A DNA stretch of 30,200 nucleotides from JBFAPK01 sp040676675 (GTDB taxonomy: Bacteria > Actinomycetota > Actinomycetes > Mycobacteriales > Micromonosporaceae). Location: the NCBI RefSeq assembly GCF_040676675.1, contig NZ_JBFAPK010000063.1, forward strand, positions 1 through 30,200, given 5' to 3'. The translations under genes and the position numbers were made by a program. How positions within the stretch are numbered: position 1 is the stretch's first letter; every line of letters starts with the position of its first letter. Positions 7,678 to 14,953 of this stretch are shown here, in pieces. A model generated the notes under the pieces. The model made no database searches, was not told where the DNA came from, and worked only from the letters and a program-made list of their open reading frames with translations.

Positions 7678-8616
7678 TCACGGGCAGCGGATGACCTGCC
7701 CGGCGTAGGTGAGGCCGCCGCCGAAGCCGAAGAGCAGCACCGGGGCGCCCGAGGGCACCTCGCGCCGCTCGACCAGCTTGGACAGCGCCAGCGGGATGCT
7801 CGCCGCCGAGGTGTTGCCGGACTCGACGATGTCCTTCGCCACGATCGCGTTGGGGATGTCGAGCCGCTTGGCGATGCCGTCGATGATGCGCGCGTTGGCC
7901 TGGTGCGGTACGAACGCGGCCAGTTCCTCCGGGGCCACGCCGGCCCGCTCGCAGGCCTGCAGCGCCAGCGGCGCCAGCGCGGTGGTCGCCCAGCGGAAGA
8001 CCGACTGCCCCTCCTGCTGCACGTACGGCCGCCAGCCCTCGATCCGTACCGCCTCGCTGCGCTCCGGTACCGAGCCCCAGACCACCGGCCCGACGCCGGC
8101 GGGCTCGCCCGGGGCGGTGGCGGTGACCACGGCCGCGCCGGCGCCGTCGCCGAAGAGGATGCAGGTGGAGCGGTCGGTCCAGTCGGTGAAGTCGGAGAGC
8201 TTCTCCGCGCCGATGACGATGGCGTTGCGGGCCACCCCCGCCCCGAGGGCGTGGTCGACGGTGCCGAGGGCGTACGAGAAGCCCGAGCAGGCGGTGTTGA
8301 TGTCGTACGCGCCCGGCGCGTCGATGCCGAGCTTCGCGGCGACCCGGCAGGCCACGTTGGGGCTGCGGTCGACCGAGGTGCAGGTGGCGACGACCACGAG
8401 GTCGATGTCGGCGGCGGTCAGGCCGGAGTTGGCCAGCGCCTTGCCGGCCGCCGCCGCGGCCATGTCGGCGACGGTCTCGTTGTCGGCGATCCGCCGGGTG
8501 GCGATGCCGACCCGGTCCCGGATCCACTCGTCGTTGGTGTCGACCATCTTGGCCAGGTCGTCGTTGGTGAGGATCCGGGAGGGCTGGTAGTGCCCCATGG
8601 CGATGACGCGGCTCAT
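7678..8616 (-). CDS. fabH: beta-ketoacyl-ACP synthase III
   Basis: Starts fatty-acid chains by condensing an acyl-CoA with malonyl-AcpP; in actinobacteria it commonly accepts branched starters (family knowledge). 312 aa. The triad is visible: Cys110 in DINTACSGF, His238 in VPHQANARI and Asn268 in ESGNTSAAS; FGDGAGAAV and LLFGFGGGLTYAG are the other hallmark blocks. The N-terminus (MSRVIAMGHYQPSRILTND) begins where the family begins. ATG 8616 overlaps by ATGA with the end of a possible 31-codon ORF that itself overlaps the fabD stop, so initiation may depend on coupling; no good ribosome binding site is seen directly in front. Confidence 0.96.
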   Translation of the reverse strand: MSRVIAMGHYQPSRILTNDDLAKMVDTNDEWIRDRVGIATRRIADNETVADMAAAAAGKALANSGLTAADIDLVVVATCTSVDRSPNVACRVAAKLGIDAPGAYDINTACSGFSYALGTVDHALGAGVARNAIVIGAEKLSDFTDWTDRSTCILFGDGAGAAVVTATAPGEPAGVGPVVWGSVPERSEAVRIEGWRPYVQQEGQSVFRWATTALAPLALQACERAGVAPEELAAFVPHQANARIIDGIAKRLDIPNAIVAKDIVESGNTSAASIPLALSKLVERREVPSGAPVLLFGFGGGLTYAGQVIRCP

Positions 8617-8708
8617 GCCGTCACCGCCACGAGGGCGGCGGATGCGGCGGGTCGCCCGGCGGCGGATGCGGCGGGCCGGCCGGCGGCGGGCTCGGGAAGC
8701 GCGGTCAT
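8613..8708 (-). CDS. possible 31-codon bridging ORF between fabD and fabH
   Basis: A 31-codon ORF begins at ATG 8708, overlapping the fabD stop by ATGA, and ends at 8613, overlapping the fabH start by ATGA. GGAGG inside the last fabD codons lies 9 nt before its ATG. The peptide begins MTALPEPAA, then has two copies of GRPAASAA and ends LVAVTA. The two octapeptides come from a 24-bp tandem duplication. It is not in frame with fabH. It may be only a way to carry ribosomes from fabD to fabH rather than a functional protein. Confidence 0.4.
   Translation of the reverse strand: MTALPEPAAGRPAASAAGRPAASAALVAVTA
8634..8681 (-). repeat. two 24-bp tandem units inside the bridging ORF
   Basis: Units 8658-8681 and 8634-8657 share CCCGCCGCATCCGCCGCC and differ at a few positions in the first six bases. 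Their length keeps the reading frame of the bridging ORF and sets the 88-bp distance between fabD stop and fabH start. Confidence 0.8.
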
Positions 8709-9877
8709 GAGAGGTGTCCTCCGATACGGGCGAGGGGGTGGCCCGGTGCGACCGGGTCCTGCGGGTCCGCGAGCCATTCGGTGAGTACGCCGGCGCCGTG
8801 CGCGGTCACCTCGACCGCGCCCTGGCGGGTCACCACCTGGCCGACGACCTGCCCGGCCTTGACGGTGTCGCCCTCGGCCAGGCCCTCGGCCGGCTCGAAG
8901 GTGCCCGCCGCGGCGGCGACCACCACCCGGAACTGGATCGCCGGCTCGTGGCTGGGCGCGGCGCCGTGCCGCGCGATCAGGTCACGGGCCGCCGGCAGGT
9001 CGTCCGGGGTGTTCAGGGTGACGATCTCCGGTACGCCGGTCTCCTTGAGTTCCCGCTTGACCAGCCCGGCGAGGGTGCCGGCCGGGGCGAGTTCGATGAT
9101 CCCGGTGACCCCGAGGTCGGCGAGCGTACGCATGCACAGGTCCCAGCGGACCGGGGCGGTGACCTGGCGGACCAGGCGCTGGAGCATCTCCCGGCCGTTG
9201 TTGACCGCCGCACCGTCGAGGTTGGACAGCAGGATCCGGCTCGGGTCGGCCGGGCTGATGCCGGGGGCGACGGCGGCGAGGGCCTGCTCGGCCGGCGCCA
9301 TGTACGGGGTGTGGAACGCGCCGGCGACCTGCAGGACGCGTACCCGCGCCTTGGCGGGCGGCTCGGCGGCCAGCTTCTCCAGCCGGTCCTGCGCGCCGGC
9401 GGCGACGATCTGGCCGGTGCCGTTGCGGTTGGCCGGGTGCAGCCCGTGCGCCTCGATGGCGGCGAGCACCTCGGCCTCGTCCCCGCCGAGCACGGCGGCC
9501 ATGCCGGTCGGCTCCAGGGCGCAGGCCGCGGCCATCTCCCGGCCCCGCGCGCCGGCCAGGGCGATTGCCGCCTCGGCGGGCAGCACGCCGGCCAGGGCGG
9601 CGGCGCCCAGCTCGCCGACGCTGTGCCCGGCGGCCACGGCGACGTCGTGCATCGGGAGGTGTTCGGCCGCGAGGAGCGCGGCGGCCACCAGCAGCGGCTG
9701 GGTCCGGGCGGTGTCCTTGATCTCCTCGGCGTCCGCCTCCGTACCGAGGTGCAGCAGGTCGACCCCGGCCAGCGCGGACCACCAGCGCAGTCGCGCCTCG
9801 GTGCCGGTCAGGTCGAGCCAGGGGGTGAGGAAGCCAGGCTTCTGTGAACCCTGGCCGGGCGAGAGTACGGCGAGCAC
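8705..9877 (-). CDS. fabD: malonyl-CoA:ACP transacylase with C-terminal biotinyl/lipoyl-like domain
   Basis: Moves malonate from CoA to AcpP. The transferase part (about 1-305) has GQGSQ (8-12), the nucleophile Ser86 in GHSVGE, Arg111 in the GARGREM segment and His189 in GAFHTPYM. At 390 aa it is about 75-85 aa longer than usual FabD (about 300-320 aa). The extra part (313-388) reads like a biotinyl/lipoyl domain: AGTF, then EGDTVKAGQVVGQVV, then VEVTAHGAGVL, then DPVAPGHPLARI. At the biotin/lipoate lysine position the sequence is TRQGA, with Gln352 aligning to the lysine, so it should not be modified. GTG 9877 follows GGAGAG at 8 nt. It is the first structural gene of the operon, behind an inverted repeat and promoter-like elements. 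Confidence 0.93.
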   Translation of the reverse strand: MLAVLSPGQGSQKPGFLTPWLDLTGTEARLRWWSALAGVDLLHLGTEADAEEIKDTARTQPLLVAAALLAAEHLPMHDVAVAAGHSVGELGAAALAGVLPAEAAIALAGARGREMAAACALEPTGMAAVLGGDEAEVLAAIEAHGLHPANRNGTGQIVAAGAQDRLEKLAAEPPAKARVRVLQVAGAFHTPYMAPAEQALAAVAPGISPADPSRILLSNLDGAAVNNGREMLQRLVRQVTAPVRWDLCMRTLADLGVTGIIELAPAGTLAGLVKRELKETGVPEIVTLNTPDDLPAARDLIARHGAAPSHEPAIQFRVVVAAAAGTFEPAEGLAEGDTVKAGQVVGQVVTRQGAVEVTAHGAGVLTEWLADPQDPVAPGHPLARIGGHLS

Positions 9878-9933
9878 GGTTATGACTCTCCAGGAAAGGA
9901 GGCGGTCATGAGGTTGACGGCAGTCACCAATCC

Positions 9934-9962
9934 GTACTACTAGCTTTGTGGGGTTCCCACAA
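9934..9962 (-). promoter_or_regulatory. candidate fabD promoter
   Basis: On the minus strand TTGTGG (9957-9962) and TAGTAC (9934-9939) are separated by 17 nt and would start a transcript about 50 nt before fabD. The -35-like hexamer lies inside the inverted repeat at 9944-9964. The match to consensus is moderate. Confidence 0.35.
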
Positions 9963-9964
9963 AG
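9944..9964. promoter_or_regulatory. perfect inverted repeat operator in front of fabD
   Basis: CTTTGTGGG (9944-9952) and CCCACAAAG (9956-9964) are perfectly complementary around GTT. The 136-bp spacer between the PucR-type regulator gene and fabD holds no other inverted repeat of this quality. It is the natural candidate binding site for the FasR-like regulator encoded just upstream, which in Streptomyces activates the fab operon (established for FasR). I have not compared the exact site with a published FasR site. Confidence 0.7.
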
Positions 9965-10013
9965 ATCGGCGGAGATGGCGGCTATTTTGGGCCGGATTGT
10001 GCTCGTGTGGCGG

Positions 10014-11216
10014 TTATGTTGTCGTTGAGGCCACCGGGGCGGCTGGGTCGAGCCGGCCGATGGTCAGGGCCACCCGGAGCGCGAACTGGTCCCGCGGCGC
10101 CAGCGGCGAGAAGCCGGTCACGTCGCCGATCCGCCGCAGCCGGTACCGCACCGTGTTGGGGTGCACGAAGAGCGCCCGCGCGGCACTCTCCAGTACGCCG
10201 CCGGCCGCGAAGAAGGCGTCCAGCGTCTCCAGCAGCTCGCCGCCGGCACGTACCAGCGTCCCGTAGACGTCCTGCCGCAGGCTGCGGCGCGCCTCCAGAT
10301 CCCCGGCGAGGGCCCGCTCCGGCAGCAGGTCGACCGCGGCGACCGGGCGCGGCGCGGTCGGCCAGGCGGGCGCGGCCCGGTACCCGGCCAGCGCGGCCCG
10401 CGCCGAGTCGGTCGCCTCGTCCAGCGTCGGCACCGCCGGACCCACCACCACCGGGCCGGTGCCGAAGCCGGCGAGCAGCTTCTCCGTCGCGGCCAGCGGG
10501 TCGGCCGCGCCCCCGAGCACCACCACCAGCCGGTCGCCGTGCACCCCGCCGATGATCTCCACGCCGATCCGGCGGGCCGCCCGGTAGACGGTGTGCAGCA
10601 CCGCCGTCACGTCACCGCCCGGGGAGCGGCCCACCGCCACCGCCACCGGCGGCGCGTCCGGCCAGCCCAACGCCGCGGCCCGGCTCGCCAGCACGTCCGG
10701 CGAGTCGCCGCGCAGCAGCGCGTCGACCAGCAACGCCTGCAACCGGGCGTCCCAGGCGCCGCGCGACTCCGCCGCCCGCGCGTACACCCGCGCCGCCGCG
10801 AACGCGATCTCCCGGGAGAAGCGGAGCACCACCTCGCGCAGCTGCTGTTCCTCGCCCGGGGCGGCCAGGTCCGGCACCTGCTCCTCGACGACGTCGATGG
10901 TCACCTTGATCAGGGCGACCGTCTGTTGCAGGCTGATCGACCGGGCCAGCGCCCGGGGCGCCGCCGCGAAGACCTCGTCGGAGACCTCCTGCGGGCTGTC
11001 CGCCGCGCCGCCGCCCGAGCGCAGCCACTCCACCAGCGACCGGGCGCCCGCCTGCGCGACCAGCATCACCCAGGCGCGCTGGTCCGCCGGCAGGCCACGG
11101 AACCAGGGCAGCGTCTCGTCCATCCGGGCCACGCTCGCCGTCGCCAACGCCCCCGCCGAACGCTCGATCCGGCGCAGCGTGGCGGCCAGCGCGACCTCGC
11201 CCGATTCGCTTCCCAC
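10014..11216 (-). CDS. PucR-family regulator, FasR-like
   Basis: A 400-aa regulator with a central GGDEF-like PucR domain and a C-terminal helix-turn-helix: ALFVHPNTVRYRLRRIGD (about 358-375), the HTH_30 signature. It sits directly upstream of fabD in the same orientation, the place held by FasR in Streptomyces coelicolor and by the PucR-type Rv2242 in Mycobacterium tuberculosis, so control of the fab operon is very likely. The GTG at 11216 has CAGGCT ending 6 nt upstream, a leaderless arrangement, with no ribosome binding site. Stop TAA. It is divergent from the PAP2 gene across 70 bp, so the two may share a control region. Confidence 0.88.
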   Translation of the reverse strand: MGSESGEVALAATLRRIERSAGALATASVARMDETLPWFRGLPADQRAWVMLVAQAGARSLVEWLRSGGGAADSPQEVSDEVFAAAPRALARSISLQQTVALIKVTIDVVEEQVPDLAAPGEEQQLREVVLRFSREIAFAAARVYARAAESRGAWDARLQALLVDALLRGDSPDVLASRAAALGWPDAPPVAVAVGRSPGGDVTAVLHTVYRAARRIGVEIIGGVHGDRLVVVLGGAADPLAATEKLLAGFGTGPVVVGPAVPTLDEATDSARAALAGYRAAPAWPTAPRPVAAVDLLPERALAGDLEARRSLRQDVYGTLVRAGGELLETLDAFFAAGGVLESAARALFVHPNTVRYRLRRIGDVTGFSPLAPRDQFALRVALTIGRLDPAAPVASTTT

Positions 11217-11222
11217 GCCCCT

Positions 11223-11280
11223 AGCCTGTCACGCCCCGGCGCGGGTGCCGGGGCCCGGCCGGCCGGAATCGTGTCATCAT
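11223..11280. promoter_or_regulatory. divergent leaderless -10 pair
   Basis: CAGGCT on the minus strand (11223-11228) ends 6 nt before the regulator GTG, and CATCAT on the plus strand (11275-11280) ends 6 nt before the PAP2 ATG. The 46 bp between them would hold both -35 regions. Both hexamers fit NANNNT rather than full TANNNT, so support is modest. Confidence 0.4.
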
Positions 11281-11286
11281 GCACCG

Positions 11287-11931
11287 ATGGTCGCCCGTCC
11301 GCCCCGAGCCGTACCGCTCGCCGCCCTGGCCGGCTTCCTCGCGTTGCTCGCGCTGACCATCGCCGGCTGGGCGCCGCTGCGCGAGCTCGACACCGCCCTG
11401 AGCCAGGACCTCCGACGGTACGGGGAGGAGCGGCCGGGGCTGGTGTCGGTGCTGCGGGTCGCCACCGACGCGGCGGCCACGGTGCCGTTCGTGCTCTTCG
11501 GAACGGCGCTGGCGCTGGTGCTGGTGGCCCGCGGCGAGCGCGCCGCCGCGACCTTCGCCGCGCTGGTCACCGTGCTGGTCCCGGTGCTCTGGGGGGTGCA
11601 GCACTGGCTGGTCCACCACCCCCGTCCCCGGGACGGCTTCGTCGTGGTGACCAGCAACGGTTTCCCGAGCGGGCACGCCAGCAACGCGGCCGCGGCGGCG
11701 CTGCTGGCGGTACTGCTGCTCTGGCACCGGGTCACGAGGACCGCGCGGGTGGTCGCCGTCGTGCTGGCGACCGGGTTTGCGCTCTTCATCGGCCTGACCC
11801 GGGTGCTGCTGCTGGCGCACTGGCCGGCCGACGTGCTCGGCGGTTGGCTGCTCGCGCTGGCCGTGGTCGCCTCGGCCGCCCGGCTCAGCCGGCGCGCCAC
11901 CCCGCCGGTACGGGCCACCGCGTCGCGCTGA
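11287..11931 (+). CDS. PAP2-family membrane phosphatase
   Basis: A 214-aa integral membrane phosphatase, probably acting on lipid phosphates or undecaprenyl pyrophosphate at the outer face. The three PAP2 motifs are seen: HWLVHHPRP (106-114), PSGHASN (127-133) and TRVLLLAHWPAD (171-182, Arg172, His178, Asp182). In the first motif the usual lysine is His106. About five to six hydrophobic segments lie between. ATG 11287 has no ribosome binding site but CATCAT 6 nt upstream. The stop codon is within the first unit of a 24-bp tandem array. The exact substrate is not determined by sequence. Confidence 0.85.
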   Translation: MVARPPRAVPLAALAGFLALLALTIAGWAPLRELDTALSQDLRRYGEERPGLVSVLRVATDAAATVPFVLFGTALALVLVARGERAAATFAALVTVLVPVLWGVQHWLVHHPRPRDGFVVVTSNGFPSGHASNAAAAALLAVLLLWHRVTRTARVVAVVLATGFALFIGLTRVLLLAHWPADVLGGWLLALAVVASAARLSRRATPPVRATASR

Positions 11932-12043
11932 CCCGGCCCACGGCCGCGCGCTGACCCGGCTCACGGGGACCGCGCTGATCCGGCTCACGGGGACCGCGCT
12001 GATCCGGGTTCACGGCCGCGAGCTGATCCGGCTCACGGCCGGG
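11925..12043. repeat. five 24-bp tandem units spanning two convergent gene ends
   Basis: Units start at 11925, 11948, 11972, 11996 and 12020, with period 23 then 24. The core is G(C/A)GCTGA(C/T)CCGG followed by CACGG. Units 2 and 3 are almost identical; the outer units are more diverged. Unit 1 contains the TGA of the PAP2 gene and unit 5 contains the stop of the response regulator on the other strand. The array fills the whole 101-bp gap between the two genes. Confidence 0.88.
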
Positions 12044-12701
12044 CCAGGCCGAGTTCCTGGGCCAGGATCGCGGCCTGGACCCGGCTGCGCAGGCCGAGCT
12101 TGCCCAGGATGTGGCTGACGTGGGTCTTGGTGGTGCTCTCCGCCATGGCCAGCCGCTCGGCGATCTGCTGGTTCGACAGGCCCAGCCCGAGGCAGGCGAG
12201 CACGTCCCGCTCGCGCGGCGTCAGTTCCGCCACCGCCTCCCGGGTCGTCGCGGCCGGTCCCGGCGCCGTCGCGGCGAACGCGCTGATCAGGCGCCGGGTC
12301 ACCGCCGGCGCGATGATTCCCTCGCCCCGGGCGACGGTACGCACCGCCTCGACCAGGCCCTCAGCGTCGGTGTCCTTGAGCAGGAAGCCGGCCGCCCCGG
12401 CCCGCAGCGCCCCGAAGACGTACTCGTCGATGTCGAAGGTGGTCAGTACCAGCACGTCGGCGAGCCCCGCCGCGACGATCTCCCGGGTCGCCGCGATGCC
12501 GTCCTGGCGCGGCATCCGCACGTCGAGCACGGCGACGTCGGGACGCAGTTCCCGGCAGAGCGCCACCGCCCGTGCCCCGTCGGCGGCCTGGCCGACCAGC
12601 TCCACCCCGGGCGCCGCGGCGAGGATCAACGCGAGCCCGGCGCGTACCGCCTCCTGGTCGTCGGCGAGCACCACCCGTACGGCGGATCCGGGCGCCGTCA
12701 T
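12033..12701 (-). CDS. NarL/LuxR-type response regulator
   Basis: A 222-aa response regulator. Receiver domain: acidic pair DD at 14-15, phosphorylation Asp60 in VAVLDVRMP, Thr in LVLTTF and Lys in FLLKDT. C-terminal LuxR helix-turn-helix: LTPRERDVLACLGLGLSNQQ through KTHVSHILGKLGLRSR. ATG 12701 overlaps the histidine kinase stop by ATGA, so it is made together with its kinase. The input signal is unknown; the kinase neighbour and class resemble the LiaR/DesR group. The 3' end and stop lie in the last unit of the tandem array. Confidence 0.94.
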   Translation of the reverse strand: MTAPGSAVRVVLADDQEAVRAGLALILAAAPGVELVGQAADGARAVALCRELRPDVAVLDVRMPRQDGIAATREIVAAGLADVLVLTTFDIDEYVFGALRAGAAGFLLKDTDAEGLVEAVRTVARGEGIIAPAVTRRLISAFAATAPGPAATTREAVAELTPRERDVLACLGLGLSNQQIAERLAMAESTTKTHVSHILGKLGLRSRVQAAILAQELGLARP

Positions 12702-13963
12702 CGGGCCGGCGCCGTCGTCGTGGGCAGTTCCGCCGACACCCGCCACCGCCGGCCGAGCGGCCCCGCGTCGAACCGGCCGCCCAGCAGGCTGGCCCGCTCC
12801 CGCATGCCGACCAGCCCGGCGCCGGACCCGGGCAGCTCCGTCCGCCGGCCCGGCCCGGAGCCGCCGTCGTCGCCGCCCGGCTCCGGCAGCGGGTTCTCCA
12901 CGGTCAGCCGGATCGACCCGGCGTCGTAGTGGACGTCGAGCAGCGCCGGCCCGGCCCCGTGCTTGAGCGCGTTGGTGAGGGACTCCTGCACGATCCGGTA
13001 CGCGGCCAGGTCCACGCTGGCCGGCAGCGGCCGGGGCGCGCCGGTCGTCTCCAGCCGTACCGGCAGGCCGGCGTCGCGGGCCGCGTCGAGCAGCCGGTCC
13101 AGCTCGGCGAGGCGTACCCGTACCGGCTCGTCCGCCGCCTCGACCGGCCCCGGCCCGGCGGCGTCCCCGAGCCGGCCGCCGTCCACCGGCCCGGGCGGTT
13201 CGCGCAGCAGGCCGATCATCTGGCGCATCTCGGCGAGCCCCTGCACGCTGTTCTCCCGGATCACCCGCAGCGCCTGCTCCACCTGCGTCCGTTGCAGGGA
13301 CGGCACCGAGAGCACCGCGGTGGCGTGGATCGCCACGGCGCTGAGATGGTTGGCGATCACGTCGTGCAGTTCCCGGGCCATCCGGTTGCGCTCGGCGCTG
13401 ACCGCCTGCCGCCGGTCCAGCTCGGCCAGCCGGGCGGTCTGCTCGGCCCGGGCGCGCTCGGCGACGGCCTGGTCGCGGTACTGCCGGACGCTGATCCCGG
13501 TCACCACCGGCAGGACCCCGACCAGCAGCACCAGTACGGCCAGCGCGATGCCCTGCCAGCGCCCGGCGAGCAGGATGCCGGCGACCGCGCCGACCCCGGT
13601 CAACGCCAGCGTGACGCCGAGCAGCCGGCGCCACATCCGGGCCGAGCCGTACACGCAGGCGTCGTAGAGGACCTGGGTGTAGACGAGCGCGGTGGCCAGT
13701 GAGGCGCCCAACGCCAGGTCGGTCAGGACGGCGACGGTACCGATCGCCAGGCTGCTCCGGGTGGCGAGCCGGCGCAGGCCGACCGCGACGCACGCGGCGG
13801 CGAGGGTGACCAGGAACAGCGGCGCCGGGGTGTCCCGGTGCGGGGTCATCGTCAGGTACATGTCGAGGCTGTAGAGCAGCAGGCCGCCGGCGAACGAGGC
13901 GACCGCCAGCGCGATGTCCAGGCCGAGTGGACCGCCGGGCAGCCGGGGGAGCCGTACCGTCAT
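12698..13963 (-). CDS. HisKA_3-type sensor histidine kinase
   Basis: A 421-aa membrane sensor kinase. Five or so hydrophobic segments fill residues 12-155, followed by a short coiled region (RQYRDQAVAERARAEQTARL) and the dimerisation/phosphoacceptor domain with His200 in RMARELHDVIANHLSA. The ATP-binding part has the N box AYRIVQESLTNALKHG and the G2-like GAGLVGMRERASLLGG. This is the NarL/DesK-type class that pairs with LuxR-type regulators, matching the overlapping downstream gene. No large outer sensor domain is present, so the signal is probably in or near the membrane (inference). ATG 13963 has only a weak purine-rich leader. Confidence 0.92.
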   Translation of the reverse strand: MTVRLPRLPGGPLGLDIALAVASFAGGLLLYSLDMYLTMTPHRDTPAPLFLVTLAAACVAVGLRRLATRSSLAIGTVAVLTDLALGASLATALVYTQVLYDACVYGSARMWRRLLGVTLALTGVGAVAGILLAGRWQGIALAVLVLLVGVLPVVTGISVRQYRDQAVAERARAEQTARLAELDRRQAVSAERNRMARELHDVIANHLSAVAIHATAVLSVPSLQRTQVEQALRVIRENSVQGLAEMRQMIGLLREPPGPVDGGRLGDAAGPGPVEAADEPVRVRLAELDRLLDAARDAGLPVRLETTGAPRPLPASVDLAAYRIVQESLTNALKHGAGPALLDVHYDAGSIRLTVENPLPEPGGDDGGSGPGRRTELPGSGAGLVGMRERASLLGGRFDAGPLGRRWRVSAELPTTTAPAR

Positions 13964-14147
13964 GCCCCGATCCCACCACGTTCCGGCCCGTCCGCCATCG
14001 GCCCGTACGACGAGCCGCGGCGGGCCGGCTCCACCGAAGGGTGTACGCCTCCATCCTTCGGCGGACCGCGATCTCGCCACCGGCGCCGACGTGACCGCCC
14101 CGCCGCGCCGGCACCCTGGTGGGGACGGACCGGGGGAGGTCGATGAC

Positions 14148-14783
14148 ATGGTGGTGGCGGTGCTCGTGGCGGGCGAGGTCGCGTTCTGGGTGTTGCTCGG
14201 TGCCGGGCTGGTCGCCCGGTACCTGCTGCGGCTGCGCCGGCTCAGCACGGTGCTGCTGGTGAGCGTGCCGCTGGTGGACCTGGCGCTGCTCGTCGCCACG
14301 GTGGTGGACCTGCGCCGGGGCGGTACCGCCCGCGGCGTGCACGGCCTGGCCGCGGCGTACCTCGGTTTCTCCGTCGCCTTTGGGTCCAGCCTGGTCCGCT
14401 GGGCCGACCAGCGCTTCGCCCACCGCTTCGCCGGCGGCCCGCCGCCGTGGCGGCCCCCGCGCGGCGGCTGGGCGCGGGCCCGCTACGAGTGGCGCGAGTG
14501 GGGCAAGGGCATGATCGGCTGGGCGGTCGCCTGCGCCCTGCTCGGCGCCGGCATCCGCTACGTCGGCGACGCCGCGCGGACGGAGGCGCTCCGGGACTGG
14601 ATCGGGCGGCTCAGCGTGGCGATGGGAATCTGGTTGGTCGCCTTCCCGGTCTGGGCCACGCTCTTCCCGAGCCGCGCGGGGGCCGAGACCCCGGACCGCG
14701 CGGGGGCCGAAACCCCGGACCGCGTCGGGAGCGAGTCCCTGACCGGGGACCCAGGCAAGCCCCGGATCGGGGGGCGCGACTGA
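14148..14783 (+). CDS. polytopic membrane protein of unknown function
   Basis: A 211-aa protein with about five hydrophobic segments (roughly 2-27, 31-55, 61-83, 119-139 and 153-172) and a charged middle loop rich in Arg and Trp (PPWRPPRGGWARARYEWREW). ATG 14148 follows GGGGGAGG at about 9 nt. The C-terminal tail is polar and carries RAGAETPD twice, from a 24-bp duplication. I do not recognise the family with confidence. It is divergent from the histidine kinase (184-bp gap), which suggests it might be controlled by, or sense with, that two-component pair, but this is inference from position only. Confidence 0.75.
   Translation: MVVAVLVAGEVAFWVLLGAGLVARYLLRLRRLSTVLLVSVPLVDLALLVATVVDLRRGGTARGVHGLAAAYLGFSVAFGSSLVRWADQRFAHRFAGGPPPWRPPRGGWARARYEWREWGKGMIGWAVACALLGAGIRYVGDAARTEALRDWIGRLSVAMGIWLVAFPVWATLFPSRAGAETPDRAGAETPDRVGSESLTGDPGKPRIGGRD
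14673..14720 (+). repeat. two 24-bp tandem units in a coding tail
   Basis: Units 14673-14696 and 14697-14720 differ at one base and encode RAGAETPD twice; a worn third copy (DRVGSES) follows. The length keeps frame. Confidence 0.85.
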
Positions 14784-14786
14784 GTA

Positions 14787-14804
14787 CGTTCGCCAATGCG
14801 AACG
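14787..14804. other. 7+7 bp palindrome after the membrane-protein gene
   Basis: CGTTCGC and GCGAACG pair perfectly around CAAT, 3 bp after the stop codon. It could be a short terminator hairpin or a protein-binding site for the following small ORF. The bases from 14805 to 14953 hold no other structure I can support. Confidence 0.45.
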
Positions 14805-14953
14805 ATTTCCCGGCCCCGCTGCCCTCGAACTCGTCGCCTCGGGCAAGTACGGTGACAGAGCCCAGGTACGGCGAGCCGCTGACCACGAGTCATCGCGGCG
14901 CGTCCGTCACCGGGTGACCGCCCACCCGGCGATGGCGAGTGTAAGGAGACGGC

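Noticed and set aside
9880..9909. Nine-codon leader ORF before fabD (MTASFPGES)
   Set aside because: It contains the fabD ribosome binding site but has no site of its own and is too short to support.
14787..14804. SOS (LexA) box
   Set aside because: The actinobacterial LexA site has CGAAC-N4-GTTCG; here the halves are in the opposite order (GTTCG then CGAAC).
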